A stretch of 64,000 nt of DNA from PALSA-693 sp963780345 (GTDB lineage Bacteria; Actinomycetota; Acidimicrobiia; Acidimicrobiales; Palsa-688), in the NCBI GenBank assembly GCA_963780345.1, contig CAWABU010000007.1:211781-275780 (forward strand), read 5' to 3'. This document shows positions 25,230-34,741 of the stretch, in pieces. The notes under the pieces were generated by a model. That model saw only the letters and a list, made by a program, of their open reading frames with translations, did not search any database and was not told the origin of the DNA. Each line of letters opens with the position of its first letter. Position 1 is the first letter of the stretch. Position numbers and translations under genes: made by a program.

Positions 25230-25486
25230 CGAGTCCCGGAGATCGAGCGGGGCCCCGCACCGCGGCGCAGGTCCGGGCCGACGCCGGGCTTTGCGCCCGG
25301 CACCACCGGCAGGAGAGCCGTTGCTCGACGTCGCTCACGGCGGCCCAGGGTAAATCGTCCCGGTCACCTGGCCCTGGATTTCTATCCGTTCGGGGGGCAC
25401 CGGAAGTCCCGGGCCTCCATGACATCCAGTCGAACGCCGAGGGGCTGCGCCGCCGGCTGGAGGCCAACCAGGGCCCAGCGGAGCAC

Positions 25487-25578
25487 CTGACTTCTGGTAA
25501 ATCCCCGCACTTTTGGAGGGAAAAGTACACGACAGGTTCTTTTCCCTCCATAAGTCGCCGGAGGAGGGCAGAAGTCAG
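25487..25578. repeat. Nested inverted repeat (two perfect stems)
   Basis: The outer arms are CTGACTTCTG (25487-25496) and CAGAAGTCAG (25569-25578). The inner arms are TGGAGGGAAAAG (25514-25525) and CTTTTCCCTCCA (25539-25550) around a 13-nt loop. Both pairs are perfect, and both outer arms are followed by GGTAAA or GGGTAAA on the plus strand. It lies downstream of the MFS gene and upstream of the AIM24 pair. No U-run follows either arm, so a simple intrinsic terminator is not obvious. Confidence 0.7.
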
Positions 25579-25608
25579 GGTAAACGGTCGGCTCCGGCCG
25601 CGGCCGCC

Positions 25609-27138
25609 TCATGCTCCGGCCGCCGGCACCGGCTGCGGGGCATCGGCCGGGGCGGCCGGGACGGTGCGGCGGCGATGGCGGGGGACGATGGTGGGGGCGG
25701 CCTCGGCATCGCTGACCGTCAGGGCGCATACCGCCGCGATCAGGGCCGCGGCCGCCGCCACCAAAAAGCCGAGGTGATACGCGGTCAGGTTGGGAACCGG
25801 GTGCCCGTCGACGATCTGGGTGGGACCGACGGTCGCCACCACGGTGGTGAGCAGCGCGACACCCACCGCGGACCCGAGCTGGCGCAGGGCGTTGAAGAGC
25901 GTCGAGGCCCGCCCGGTGGCCGCCGGCGAGATGGTGGCGAAGCCGGCCGCCTGCGACGGCACGAACACGTGGGCCATGGCGAAGCCGGCCACGAACATGA
26001 CGGCCCTGATCCACCAGAGGCTGGTGCCGGTGTCGACCAGGGCCAGCAGGCTCATGCACGCGGCCAGCAGCAGCAGGCCGCCGATCATGATCCGGCGCGG
26101 TCCGAGCGCCGGGTAGAGCAGCCGGGTCACGACCTGGGATCCGGCCATCACCCCGATGGCCTCCGGGAAGGTGTTGATCCCCGACTGAAGGGCAGACTGC
26201 CCGAGTCCGTCCTGGAAGAACAGGGCCACAAGGAACAGCGTCCCGATGAAGGCCCCCGATCCGATCGCCAGGACGGCGCTGGCACTGCGGAAAAGCCGAT
26301 CGGAGAACAACCGGATGTCGATCAGGGGGTGGTGTTGGCGGAGCTCAACCCAGACCAGCAGGGCCAGCAGCACGGTCCCAACGCAGAGGGCGGCCACAAT
26401 GAGCGGGCTCCCCCAACCCCGGAACGGACCTTCCGAGACCCCGTACATCAAGAGCCCCAGCCCGGCGGCCGCCAGCAGGAATCCGACCAGGTCGAAGCGG
26501 CCCGGGTTCTCCTGCCGCGCCGCGGTCAGGAACAGGGCGCCGAAGGTCACCGCCGCGATCCCGATTGGCACGTTGACGTAGAAGACCCAGCGCCAGGAGA
26601 GATGGGTGACGAACAAACCCCCGATCACCGGGCCCAAGGCCGGCGCCAGGGCGGTCGGGACCACCATGATGCTGGAGGCGCGAACCCGCTCGGACGGAGG
26701 GAAAGTCCGGTACAGCATCGCCATCCCCACCGGCACCATCAGCCCGCCGCCGGCCCCCTGGATGACCCGGAAGAGCACCAGCTGGCCGAGATTTGCGGCT
26801 GCACCACAGAGGGCCGACGCCCCGGTGAACAGCACGATCGCGATCAGGAGCATGCGCCGGCCGCCGAAGCGGTCGCCCAGCCACCCCGACGCCGGAATGA
26901 AGACCGCCAGGCTGACCAGGTAGGCGATGGACACGGTGGCGACGGCGTCGGCCCGGACGTGGAACTCGCGCCCGATCGTCGGCAAGGCGACGTTGACGAT
27001 GGTGATGTCCATGATGTTCATGAACATGGCGGCCACGAACACGGCCCCGACCGCCACCTTCTGGTTGATGCGTTGGTTGAGCACCGATCGGCTGGCTCCG
27101 GTAAACGGCAGCGGGAGGCGCGAATCGCCTCCCGTCAT
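25609..27138 (-). CDS. DHA2-type MFS drug efflux transporter (EmrB/QacA family)
   Basis: From ATG at 27138 the product is 509 aa with about 14 membrane segments. Family motifs are visible: NIMDITIVNVALPTIGREFH (motif D1), SGWLGDRFGGRRMLL (motif A), FRVIQGAGGGLMVPVGMAML (motif B) and LAPALGPVIGGLFVTHLSWR (motif C, antiporter). It likely exports toxic organic compounds by proton antiport. The open frame extends upstream of 27138 without recognisable sequence. It is divergent from the EthD gene, about 110 bp apart. Confidence 0.85.
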   Translation of the reverse strand: MTGGDSRLPLPFTGASRSVLNQRINQKVAVGAVFVAAMFMNIMDITIVNVALPTIGREFHVRADAVATVSIAYLVSLAVFIPASGWLGDRFGGRRMLLIAIVLFTGASALCGAAANLGQLVLFRVIQGAGGGLMVPVGMAMLYRTFPPSERVRASSIMVVPTALAPALGPVIGGLFVTHLSWRWVFYVNVPIGIAAVTFGALFLTAARQENPGRFDLVGFLLAAAGLGLLMYGVSEGPFRGWGSPLIVAALCVGTVLLALLVWVELRQHHPLIDIRLFSDRLFRSASAVLAIGSGAFIGTLFLVALFFQDGLGQSALQSGINTFPEAIGVMAGSQVVTRLLYPALGPRRIMIGGLLLLAACMSLLALVDTGTSLWWIRAVMFVAGFAMAHVFVPSQAAGFATISPAATGRASTLFNALRQLGSAVGVALLTTVVATVGPTQIVDGHPVPNLTAYHLGFLVAAAAALIAAVCALTVSDAEAAPTIVPRHRRRTVPAAPADAPQPVPAAGA

Positions 27139-27246
27139 CGATGTTGAGCCTAGCGAACCTCCTGGTGCTTCCTGCGGGCGAACTTCTGGAGGCTGGCTGG
27201 CGGGCCCCTTGGCCGCGGGCCCAGCCGGTCCTCTACCGTCTCCACC

Positions 27247-27945
27247 GTGGAGAAAGTGATGTACCTCCTCCTGGACGGTGATCCGGAGATCGCTCGGGCC
27301 CTTCGGCAGCAGACGGTGCCGGCCCTCAGGGCCGCCGGTGGGCGGCGGATCCAGGTCAACGTCGTCGACGCGGACGTCGGTCCACCCTTTGGTGTCGCTC
27401 CCGATCCCGAGGACATCGAGGTGACGGCGGCGGTTTCGGTGTGGGCCGGAACGGCCGAAGGTTCGGGTCTCGAGGCCGCCCTGCCGCCCGCAGGCGAGGG
27501 CGGGAGCTGGCACGGCTATCTGGTCAAGGAGACCGAGCCGCGGCCGAACACCAAAGTGTCGCCCCGACCGGACGGGCGGGTGCCCGGGTTCGCCCAGGTG
27601 GTGCCGCTCAGCGTCCCTGAGGGGCTGACCCGCGACGCCTGGCGGGCCCGCTGGGCGAGCCATACCCCGATCGCCCTGGCCACCCAGTCGACGTTTCGAT
27701 ATGTGCAGAATGTGGTCGTCCGTCCGCTGACCACTGGGGCACCGGCGTATGCGGCCATCATGGAGGAGTGCTTCCCGATGGCGGCGGCCACGGACCTGCA
27801 CGTCTTCTTCAATGCCGTGGGTGACGACGCCAAACTGGCGCGGCACATGGCCGCCATGTCCGATAGCTACGACCGGTTCATGGACGGGGTGGCGCCGGTC
27901 ACATGGACGGTCGAATACCTCTACCCCGACGAGGAGGAAGCGTGA
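27247..27945 (+). CDS. EthD-domain protein
   Basis: The 232-aa product starts EKVMYLLLDGDPEIA and has in its second half the EthD/dimeric alpha-beta barrel pattern GLTRDAWRARWASHTPIALA, TFRYVQNVVVRPL and a C-terminal MDGVAPVTWTVEYLYP. EthD-like proteins assist oxygenases or act in degradation of ethers, steroids and polyketides; the substrate here is unknown. GTG at 27247 keeps the first beta strand; ATG at 27259 with GGAG 6 bases upstream is an alternative. Its stop overlaps the GTG of the flavin reductase gene. Confidence 0.7.
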   Translation: MEKVMYLLLDGDPEIARALRQQTVPALRAAGGRRIQVNVVDADVGPPFGVAPDPEDIEVTAAVSVWAGTAEGSGLEAALPPAGEGGSWHGYLVKETEPRPNTKVSPRPDGRVPGFAQVVPLSVPEGLTRDAWRARWASHTPIALATQSTFRYVQNVVVRPLTTGAPAYAAIMEECFPMAAATDLHVFFNAVGDDAKLARHMAAMSDSYDRFMDGVAPVTWTVEYLYPDEEEA

Positions 27946-28415
27946 GCGTCGACCCCGGCGAGTTCCGGGCCACCCTCGGACACTTCGCGAGCGGAGTGGT
28001 CGTGGTCACGGGGATGCACCGGCAGGCGCCGGTCGGGCTGACTTGCCAGTCCTTTTTCAGCCTGTCGCTGGATCCCCCGATGGTTGCGCTGGCGCCGGGC
28101 AAGTCATCCACCAGCTGGCCCCGGGTGGCGGAAGCCCAGATCTTCTGCGCCAACGTCCTGGCCGGCGATCAGGAGGCGCTCGCCAGGACCTTCGCCAACA
28201 CGGGGGCGGACAAGTTTGCCGGCGTCGGCTGGTCACCGGCGCCCAACGGGGCGCCCCGATTACACGGCGCCCTGGCGTGGGTGGACTGTGAGGTCGAGTC
28301 CGTTCACGAGACCGGAGATCATTACCTGGTCGTCGCCCGGGTGGTCGGCCTGGAAACGGGGACCGGCCGGCCCCTGCTCTTCTACCGCGGCGGCTTCGGC
28401 GGCTTCGAGTCGTAA
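27942..28415 (+). CDS. Flavin reductase-like (FMN-binding) protein
   Basis: The 157-aa product matches the flavin_reduct domain: FRATLGHFASGVVVVTG, VGLTCQSFFSLSLDPPMVAL, KSSTSWPRV, FCANVLAGDQEALARTFAN, and DHYLVVARVVGLETG. These proteins reduce FMN or FAD with NAD(P)H and usually feed a two-component monooxygenase such as HsaB partners. No oxygenase component lies next to it. It starts with GTG overlapping the EthD stop (GTGA), so the pair is one unit. Its 3' end overlaps the convergent RsbW-like gene. Confidence 0.85.
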   Translation: MSVDPGEFRATLGHFASGVVVVTGMHRQAPVGLTCQSFFSLSLDPPMVALAPGKSSTSWPRVAEAQIFCANVLAGDQEALARTFANTGADKFAGVGWSPAPNGAPRLHGALAWVDCEVESVHETGDHYLVVARVVGLETGTGRPLLFYRGGFGGFES

Positions 28416-28927
28416 GCCGCCTCCGCACCCGGAGCCCTGTCCACGTGTCCGTCCGCCGTGACCGCCGGATCGGTCTGCGCACCACCTTCACGTTCCGTGA
28501 GGAGCTCTATGGCCATGCGGACCGAGGTGCCGCGGGCCGGATCGGAACGGACCTCGAGTTCGTCGGTGAGGTAGCGCATCAGCGCAACCCCCCGGCCTGA
28601 CGGTGCGTCGGGAGCGGGCATCTCATCGGACACCGTCCTCAGGTCGAAGCCTTGCCCCGAGTCGAGCACCTCGATGGTGCAGCGCCGATCGTCCACGGCC
28701 ATGCGGACCTCGTAATCGTCGGCGGTGGCGGCGTATTTCACGGCGTTGGTGCACGCCTCGCTGATCACCAGCCGGACGTCGTCCACCGTGGCCGAGGCGA
28801 CGCCGAGACCGCGGAGGACACTACCGGTCAGATCGCGCGCCAGGGTCACGGTGGCGGGGTCGCGGGACAGCCGGAGGCTGAGCAGGACCCTGGAGCCGGC
28901 AAAGAGCTCCTCGTCGCGACTCGCCAT
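28382..28927 (-). CDS. RsbW/SpoIIAB-like histidine-kinase-type ATPase (anti-sigma factor-like)
   Basis: From ATG at 28927 the product is 181 aa. The HATPase_c_2 motifs are clear: VRLVISEACTNAVKYA (N box), IEVLDSGQGFDL (G1 box) and GRGVALMRYLTDELEV (G2 box). Such proteins bind partner sigma factors or anti-anti-sigma proteins and phosphorylate the latter. No sigma factor or antagonist gene is adjacent, so the partner is unknown. The acidic C-terminal tail has no recognised domain. Confidence 0.8.
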   Translation of the reverse strand: MASRDEELFAGSRVLLSLRLSRDPATVTLARDLTGSVLRGLGVASATVDDVRLVISEACTNAVKYAATADDYEVRMAVDDRRCTIEVLDSGQGFDLRTVSDEMPAPDAPSGRGVALMRYLTDELEVRSDPARGTSVRMAIELLTEREGGAQTDPAVTADGHVDRAPGAEAAYDSKPPKPPR

Positions 28928-29053
28928 TGCCGCCAATTCTTTACCCGGCAACCTGGTCGGGGTTCAATCGAACCCGCGAGCCCTGTTCACCCGGTGTCAA
29001 CCACACCGTCAGGACGCCCCGGCCACTATCGCCGGTGGGGTAGACAGGGGGCC

Positions 29054-29926
29054 ATGCAGATAGGTGTGGTCTTTCCCCAAACCGAACTCGGCGGCGACGC
29101 GGGTGCCGTGCGGGCCTACGCCCAGGGCGTCACCGCGCTCGGCTACGCCCACATACTGGCCTATGACCATGTCGTCGGAGCTGACCCGGCCGCTCACCCC
29201 GGTTTTCGCGGCCCGTACGACATCGACACCACCTTCCACGAGCCGTTCGTGTTTTTCGGCTTCCTCGCCGCCCTGACCCCCCTCGAGCTGGTTACCGGGA
29301 TCGTGATACTGCCCCAGCGGCAGACCGCCCTGGTCGCCAAGCAGGCTGCTGAGGTGGACCTGCTCACCGGAGGGCGCCTCCGGCTCGGGGTGGGCCTCGG
29401 CTGGAACGAAGTCGAGTACGAGACGCTCGGCCGCAACTTCTCCGATCGCGGCCGCCGTTCCGAGGAGCAGATAGCCCTCCTGCGCCGCTTGTGGACGGAG
29501 CGGTCCGTGACCTACGACGGTCCCACCGAGCGAGTCCCGGGCGCCGGGCTGGCGCCCCTGCCGATTCAACGGCCGATACCGATCTGGATCGGCGGGACCT
29601 CCGAGCGGGCCCTCCGGCGGGCCGGGCGCCTGGCCGACGGCTGGTTCCCCCAGGTGGTCCCCGGGCCCCGGCTGGACGAGTCCCGGGCCATCGTCGATGA
29701 AGGAGCTCGCAGCGCCGGCCGCGATCCCCAGGAGCTCGGGATGGAAGGTCGGGTCACCTGGACCGAAGCCGGCGTCGACACGCTGCTGGATCACGTGGAC
29801 CGCTGGCGCCAGGCGGGAGCCAGCCACCTGTCGATCAACACCATGGGCGCCGGCTTGGCGACGGTAGAGGACCATGTGAATGCTCTGGCCGCGGCGGCCG
29901 AGGCTTTGAACGTCTCAGCCACCTGA
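29054..29926 (+). CDS. LLM-class F420-dependent oxidoreductase
   Basis: The 290-aa product is a luciferase-like TIM barrel: QIGVVFPQTELGGDAGAVRA, YDHVVG, ILPQRQTALVAKQAAEVDLL, GGRLRLGVGLGWNEVEYETL, and PIPIWIGGTSERALRRAGRL. G-x-G-x-G-W-N-x-x-E-Y is typical of the F420 subgroup. The cofactor is inferred from this similarity, and the substrate is unknown. The PPOX-type gene that follows in convergent orientation is also of an F420-associated type. Confidence 0.85.
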   Translation: MQIGVVFPQTELGGDAGAVRAYAQGVTALGYAHILAYDHVVGADPAAHPGFRGPYDIDTTFHEPFVFFGFLAALTPLELVTGIVILPQRQTALVAKQAAEVDLLTGGRLRLGVGLGWNEVEYETLGRNFSDRGRRSEEQIALLRRLWTERSVTYDGPTERVPGAGLAPLPIQRPIPIWIGGTSERALRRAGRLADGWFPQVVPGPRLDESRAIVDEGARSAGRDPQELGMEGRVTWTEAGVDTLLDHVDRWRQAGASHLSINTMGAGLATVEDHVNALAAAAEALNVSAT

Positions 29927-29930
29927 AGCC

Positions 29931-30347
29931 CTATCCGGCAGCCCAACCGGTGACGGCGAGTGGTCGCAGGACCACGACCCCTGCCACGGCGCCCGGCCGG
30001 CGGTAAGGAGGGTAGCGGGCGGCAAGCGCCTCAATCCATGGGATCGGGGCCGGGCTGGGCGTCATCTCGGCCGTGGCATGGACCCGAACCCACCACAGCT
30101 TCGACCAGTCGTCGGCGTAGTGGTCGACCAACAGGACGCACCGGCTATCCCGCCGGAGGTTCTCCAACCGGGCCAGCTGGAGGTGGCGCTTGGGTTTCAC
30201 GGTGTCGATCGGGATCGCGATCAGGCCCCGGGCCATGGCAAAGACGACCGGGACGGCGTCGACCCCCCGTTCCGGATGGACGGTGGCCAGCACTCCGTGG
30301 GTGGATGCCGCCACCCTCGTCCAGCATTCCTCCGGGTCAAGGGTCAC
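29931..30347 (-). CDS. PPOX-class F420-dependent oxidoreductase (TIGR03668-like)
   Basis: The 138-aa split-barrel protein reads RVAASTHGVLATVHPERGVD, AVPVVFAMARGLIAIPIDTV, KRHLQLARLENLRRDSRCVL and DHYADDWSKLWWVRVHATAE. The DDWSKLWWVRV stretch matches the TIGR03668 group of pyridoxamine-phosphate-oxidase-fold proteins in F420-producing actinobacteria. It probably reduces an unknown substrate with F420H2. It is convergent with the LLM gene, with 4 bases between their ends. Confidence 0.8.
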   Translation of the reverse strand: MTLDPEECWTRVAASTHGVLATVHPERGVDAVPVVFAMARGLIAIPIDTVKPKRHLQLARLENLRRDSRCVLLVDHYADDWSKLWWVRVHATAEMTPSPAPIPWIEALAARYPPYRRPGAVAGVVVLRPLAVTGWAAG

Positions 30348-30633
30348 CTGGGCAGCATCGCGCCCATCGCCCGGCCCATGTGCGGGGCGGCTGGACCTGC
30401 TGGACCTGGTGGGGGCCTAAGGTTCGGGGCGGTCGATATCGTCCGTTCGCCCCTATGTTCGCCATCGACCCCGTGCCGCGTTACAATGACTCCAGCGGGG
30501 CGAGTTGAGGCCGGGCATGGTGGAGACCGGCGGCGACGACGAGGGGTAAGCGGGTGCCGGTTGCGCACCTTGGAATGGAAGGAAGCCCGAGCACGTTGAG
30601 TGAAGAGGGTCCGGGTATCGCCGGGACCTTTGG

Positions 30634-33600
30634 GTGGTGAGAGAGACCTATACGGACTCCCGGGGACGGGTACGCCGAGAGCGCATGTTCCCACCTTCAG
30701 CCACAGACGAGAGTGGAGTGACGAAGCTGGACCGGTTTGCTTTTGAAGCCGCGGTAGTCGCCGACGCCGGCGGCTGGGCATCGAGCGCGGAGAGCGCAGC
30801 AGTTGTGGCCGACCCCCTGTCGTGGGCGGCCACGTTACGGCGGCTGATCCACGAGACCGACGACGGGCTTCGCGGCGCGTCCAGCCTGACCGGCGATCTC
30901 AGAGATGTCGTGATGGCTGACCTGTCCGCGGAGCGCGCCCGGTTGGCGGCGGTTCTGCGGCGCGTCACCGGGGACGAGATCGACGCCCCCGAGCTGGCCC
31001 CTGCCAACGGAGCGGAGCCGTCGAGCCGAAGCGGGTCCGGAGGGACGCCGCCCGCGTCGGGCGGTCCGCGCGCCACGGGGGGTCCGAGCGGCCCGGGAAC
31101 CCGCCCAGCCGGCGGGATGGGTTCGACATCCGGCGCGGCCTCGGCCGGATCCACCGCCGTCCCCGACGCCGGCGCCATCATCCCCCCGCTCGAAATCGGC
31201 CCGCCCCGGCTTCAGGCATCGTGGGCCGAAGGGCGGATCGTGGTGTGGGCCGGGGGCCCCGGGATCGACGCCACGCCGGAGGATCTGCCGGAGCTACTCC
31301 AGGTCGCCGATGCGGACGGGATCGCGTGGGAGCGCCATCCGGCCGTTCCGATCCCGGGCCGATCCCCTGCGGACGCCCGCTCGGCGCCGATCTCACAGAC
31401 CCTCGGCTGGCTCGTCGGTGTGGGCGCTGGCCAGGACGGCGACCGGATCGGCCCGAGCCTGCGCTGGCTGGGCGAGATCGCCCTCTGGGGCACCGAGCTG
31501 GTGGCTCAGGGCCGAATGGTGCCGGTGGTTCGGGGGGCGAGCTCGGGCAGTTCCGCCGGTCGTCAAGGCGCAGCCCGTCACCGGGTGCGCTGGATCCCGG
31601 CGCTGGTCGGTCGGGAGCGTTTGCACGCCCTGGTATCCCGGATGCCCACCTCAGTGGTGGCTCCGCAGCCTGCGGCCCAGGCGGACGCCGTCTGCCGATC
31701 GGTGCTGGCCGCGGTCGTCGACGCCATCGCCCGAGCGGGGGCCGGCCGGCTCGTCGCCCCGGCGGCTCCGCCTCACGCCGGGACCAGATCCGAGATCGCC
31801 GAGTCCATCCTGTCGGGGCTGGACGGCCGTCCCTTCACCGCAGAGGCGGAGGCGGTGGGTCGGGTAGGGGAGGACCTGAAGCGCTGGGCCGCACCGGTGA
31901 CCGCCAACCACCGGGTCGGTCTGGTGGTGCGGCTCGACCCACCCCAGGCCGACGGCGGCTGGTTGCTGTCGGTCGAGGCTACCGGGGTGGACAAGCACGC
32001 CATGCCGGTGGAGCACGCCCTGGTGGTGGCCTCTGGCACCAAGTCCCAGCAAGTCGAGGCGCAGCTGCGACGACTCGAGCGGCTCCTCCCGGTACTGCGC
32101 CGGCCGAGCACCCGTAGAGGGCAGGTCGTTCTGGACGGCGACGAGGCCGTGGACCTGATGTTCCGGCTCGGGCCTTCCCTGGGGGCGGCCGGCTTCGACA
32201 CCATGCTGCCGATCGTCTCGACCCGCCGGCCCCGCCCGCAGCTGCGGCTGTTCGCCGAGGCCGTCGGCCCGTCGCAGGTCGGGGTGCAACAGCTCGCCAA
32301 CGTCCGATGGTCGGTCTTCTTCGACGACCTCGAACTTGACGCCGCGGAGATCGCGGCCCTGGCCAAGGAGGCCAAGCCGCTGGTCAAGGTGCGAGGCCGC
32401 TGGGTCCATATCGACCGGGCCGACCTCACCGCGGCGGCGTCGGCGCTGGCGGAACGAGCGTCGATCACCCAGCTGTCCGGGGCCGCCGTCATCCGCCACG
32501 CCGTGGGACTGGAGGGGACCTCCCTCGCCGGGCCGGTGCGGGTCGACGGCAGCGGTTGGGCTGCGGACCTGCTGCGGGGCGCCACCTCCCACCCGCCGGC
32601 GCCGATCGACACCCCGGACGGTTTCGCCGGCCAGCTCCGCAGCTACCAGGCCGAGGCCGCCGGTTGGCTGGGCTTCCTGGACCGGGCCGGCCTGGGCGGC
32701 TGCCTGGCCATGGACATGGGGCTGGGCAAGACGCCGACCCTCCTGGCCCATCTGCTGGTCGACCACGGCCACGGACCGACGCTCGTGATCTGTCCGCCGG
32801 CGGTCCTGAGCAACTGGGCCAGCGAGGCGCACCGCTTCACCCGCGGTCTCAAGGTGGTGGTGCATCATGGCCCGGGCCGAGCCGAAGGCGAGGCCATCAG
32901 CCGGCTGGCGGCTACCCACGACCTGGTGTTGACCACCTACGCCACCGCGGTGCGTGACATCCCGGCGCTGGCCGCCGTCAACTGGCGGCGGGTTGTCGTT
33001 GACGAGGCCCAGGTCATCAAGAACCACCAGAGCGACACCGCCCAGGAGCTGCGCCGCTTGTCCGCTCAGTCGCGGGTCGCCCTCACCGGCACTCCCGTCG
33101 AGAACGGTCTGGGCGACCTCTGGGCCATTCTCGACTTCACCAATCCCGGCCTGGTCGGTCCTCGCAACGCCTTCATCGAGCACCTCTCGCGGGCGAGTCA
33201 GGCCGATGACGGCGCCGCTCCTCCGGCCGACACCTCGCCGGCGTCCGGTGCGTCCGGTGCCGTCCGGGGCGTCGGGGGCGTCGGGGGCCCGACGGTCCGA
33301 GGAGAGCGCCTTGCGGGCCCTCAATGGACTGCTGATCTTCCGGCGCACCAAGAGCGAGCCGGAGATCGCGGCCGAACTGCCCGATAAGGTCGACAAGCTT
33401 GATCACTGCAGCATGACCGCCGAGCAGGTTGGGCTCTACCAGGCGGTGGTGAATCGGCTCCTGGAGGGCGGCATGGATGGGGACGCCAACCAACGCAAGG
33501 GCGCCGTGCTGGCGGCCATCACGGCCTTGAAGCAGATCTGTGATCACCCCGCGGCCTACCTCCGCGACGACGATGATCAGAAGGTGTTGGCCGGGCGGTC

Positions 33601-34177
33601 CGGAAAGCTGGCCCGGCTGGAGGAGATCGTGGCCGACGTGTTCTCCGCGGGCGAGCGCATCCTGATCTTCACCCACTTCGCCCGCTGGGGCGAGGTCCTG
33701 GCCAAGCACCTGAGCGAGCGGACCGGGCAGCGGATCGGCTGTTATCACGGCGGCCTCACCCGGAACGTCCGGGACCAGCTCATCGCCGACTTCCAGAAGG
33801 GAACCGGCCCGGGTGCGCTGGTGCTATCCATCAAGGCGGGCGGCTCGGGTCTCAACCTCACCGCCGCCAATCACGTCGTTCTGTACGACCGGTGGTGGAA
33901 CCCAGCAGTAGAGGACCAGGCCCGCGACCGCGCCTGGCGGATCGGCCAGACCTCGACCGTGATGTGCCATCGGCTGGTCTGCCCGGGCACCGTCGACGAA
34001 CGGGTGGAGGAGATCGTGGCCGGGAAGCGGCGAGTGGCGGGCATGGTGTTGCCGGCCCGGAGCAGCCTCGGCGACCTCGACGCGGACCAGCTCCAGGTGG
34101 CGCTGGGCTTGCGGATCGACCAGCTCGTCGAGGACGAGCCGACGCCCGAGGAGCCGGGCGAGGAGGAGGCGGCGTGA
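30634..34177 (+). CDS. SNF2-family DNA helicase/ATPase, frame-interrupted
   Basis: Two adjoining frames give one SNF2 enzyme of about 1180 aa. Frame one (to 33387) has Walker A MDMGLGKTPT, DEAQ box VVDEAQVIKNHQSD and LTGTPVENGLGDLW. Frame two (to 34177) has the second lobe: IFTHFARWGEVLAKHL, LSIKAGGSGLNLTAANHVVL and DRAWRIGQTSTV. They meet at a GCGTCCGGT repeat, where one extra C at 33260/33261 breaks the frame; removing it gives an S-G-A-S-G-A linker. The first 170 residues are an unrecognised helical region plus a Gly/Pro-rich linker. GTG at 30634, 30637 or 30718 could be the start. It probably remodels protein-DNA complexes. Confidence 0.85.
33236..33290. repeat. GCGTCCGGT-type short repeat at the SNF2 frame break
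   Basis: Nine-base units GCGTCCGGT and G-run variants (GCGTCGGGG) repeat about five times. They encode S-G-A tripeptides in the linker between the helicase lobes. The one-base phase change between the two SNF2 frames occurs inside this block, at about 33260. Confidence 0.7.
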
Positions 34178-34196
34178 TCCCGGCGAGGACCCGGCT

Positions 34197-34741
34197 GTGA
34201 GCAAGCGCCGGCGGGCCGGGGCGGGTCGGCGCATCGCCGAGCAGCGCTTCTGGGGCGGTGGATCCGCCACCGGCGGGCCGCCGGCAGCTGGTGCGCTGAC
34301 TTCCGACCGGAGCCCGGCCGGAGCCGAGGTGGGGCCGGCGTCGGGCCCAGCCCCAGGGACGCCGGGCGGCCCGTCAGGCGCGGGCGGCCCGGACGGTACG
34401 GGAGGCACGAGCGGCGCCGGCGGTACGGGAGGACGGGGGGCTCGAGCGGCGCCAGCGGTACGGGAGGTACGGGGCGCTCGGGGGCAGGCGGCCCGACGGC
34501 CGGTTCGGGGCCAGCGAGCGGCCCGGTGACGCCGGCAGGGTCGGCGCCGGTCGAGCTGATCCGACCCACCACCGACCCCGCGGCGGTCGTTCGCTCGCTC
34601 GGCCCACCGCCCTTTGCGATCGACGCATCGGTGGCGGAACGCCACCTCACTGCCGTGTACGAGGAGGCCGTAAGGGCTGCGACGGCATTGGCGGCTGCCA
34701 ACGGACTGCTGGCCCCGCAGGATGACGACCGGGACGGGTAA
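34197..34741 (+). CDS. SNF2-partner protein, SWIM-like ends without a visible zinc finger; frame-interrupted
   Basis: Two frames read as one protein of about 180 aa. The first starts with GTG at 34197 (SKRRRAGAGRRIAEQRFWGG) and becomes Gly-rich. The second ends with ELIRPTTDPAAVVRSLGPPP and AVYEEAVRAATALAAANGLL. They join if one base is added near 34432, in a GGTACGGGA repeat. In actinobacteria the gene after SNF2 usually encodes a SWIM zinc-finger protein, and the C-terminal LGPPP plus helix resembles its end. No C-x-C...C-x-H SWIM core is visible, so it is either a reduced relative or something else. Confidence 0.55.

Noticed and set aside
25382..27147. Long open frames on both strands over the MFS transporter
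   Set aside because: Only the 25609-27138 minus frame shows 14 membrane segments and MFS motifs A to D; the others are shadows.
33260..33387. Programmed ribosomal frameshift in the SNF2 gene
   Set aside because: No slippery heptamer with a downstream structure is apparent, and one extra C in a 9-bp repeat explains the break more simply. Similar breaks occur in many other genes of the window.
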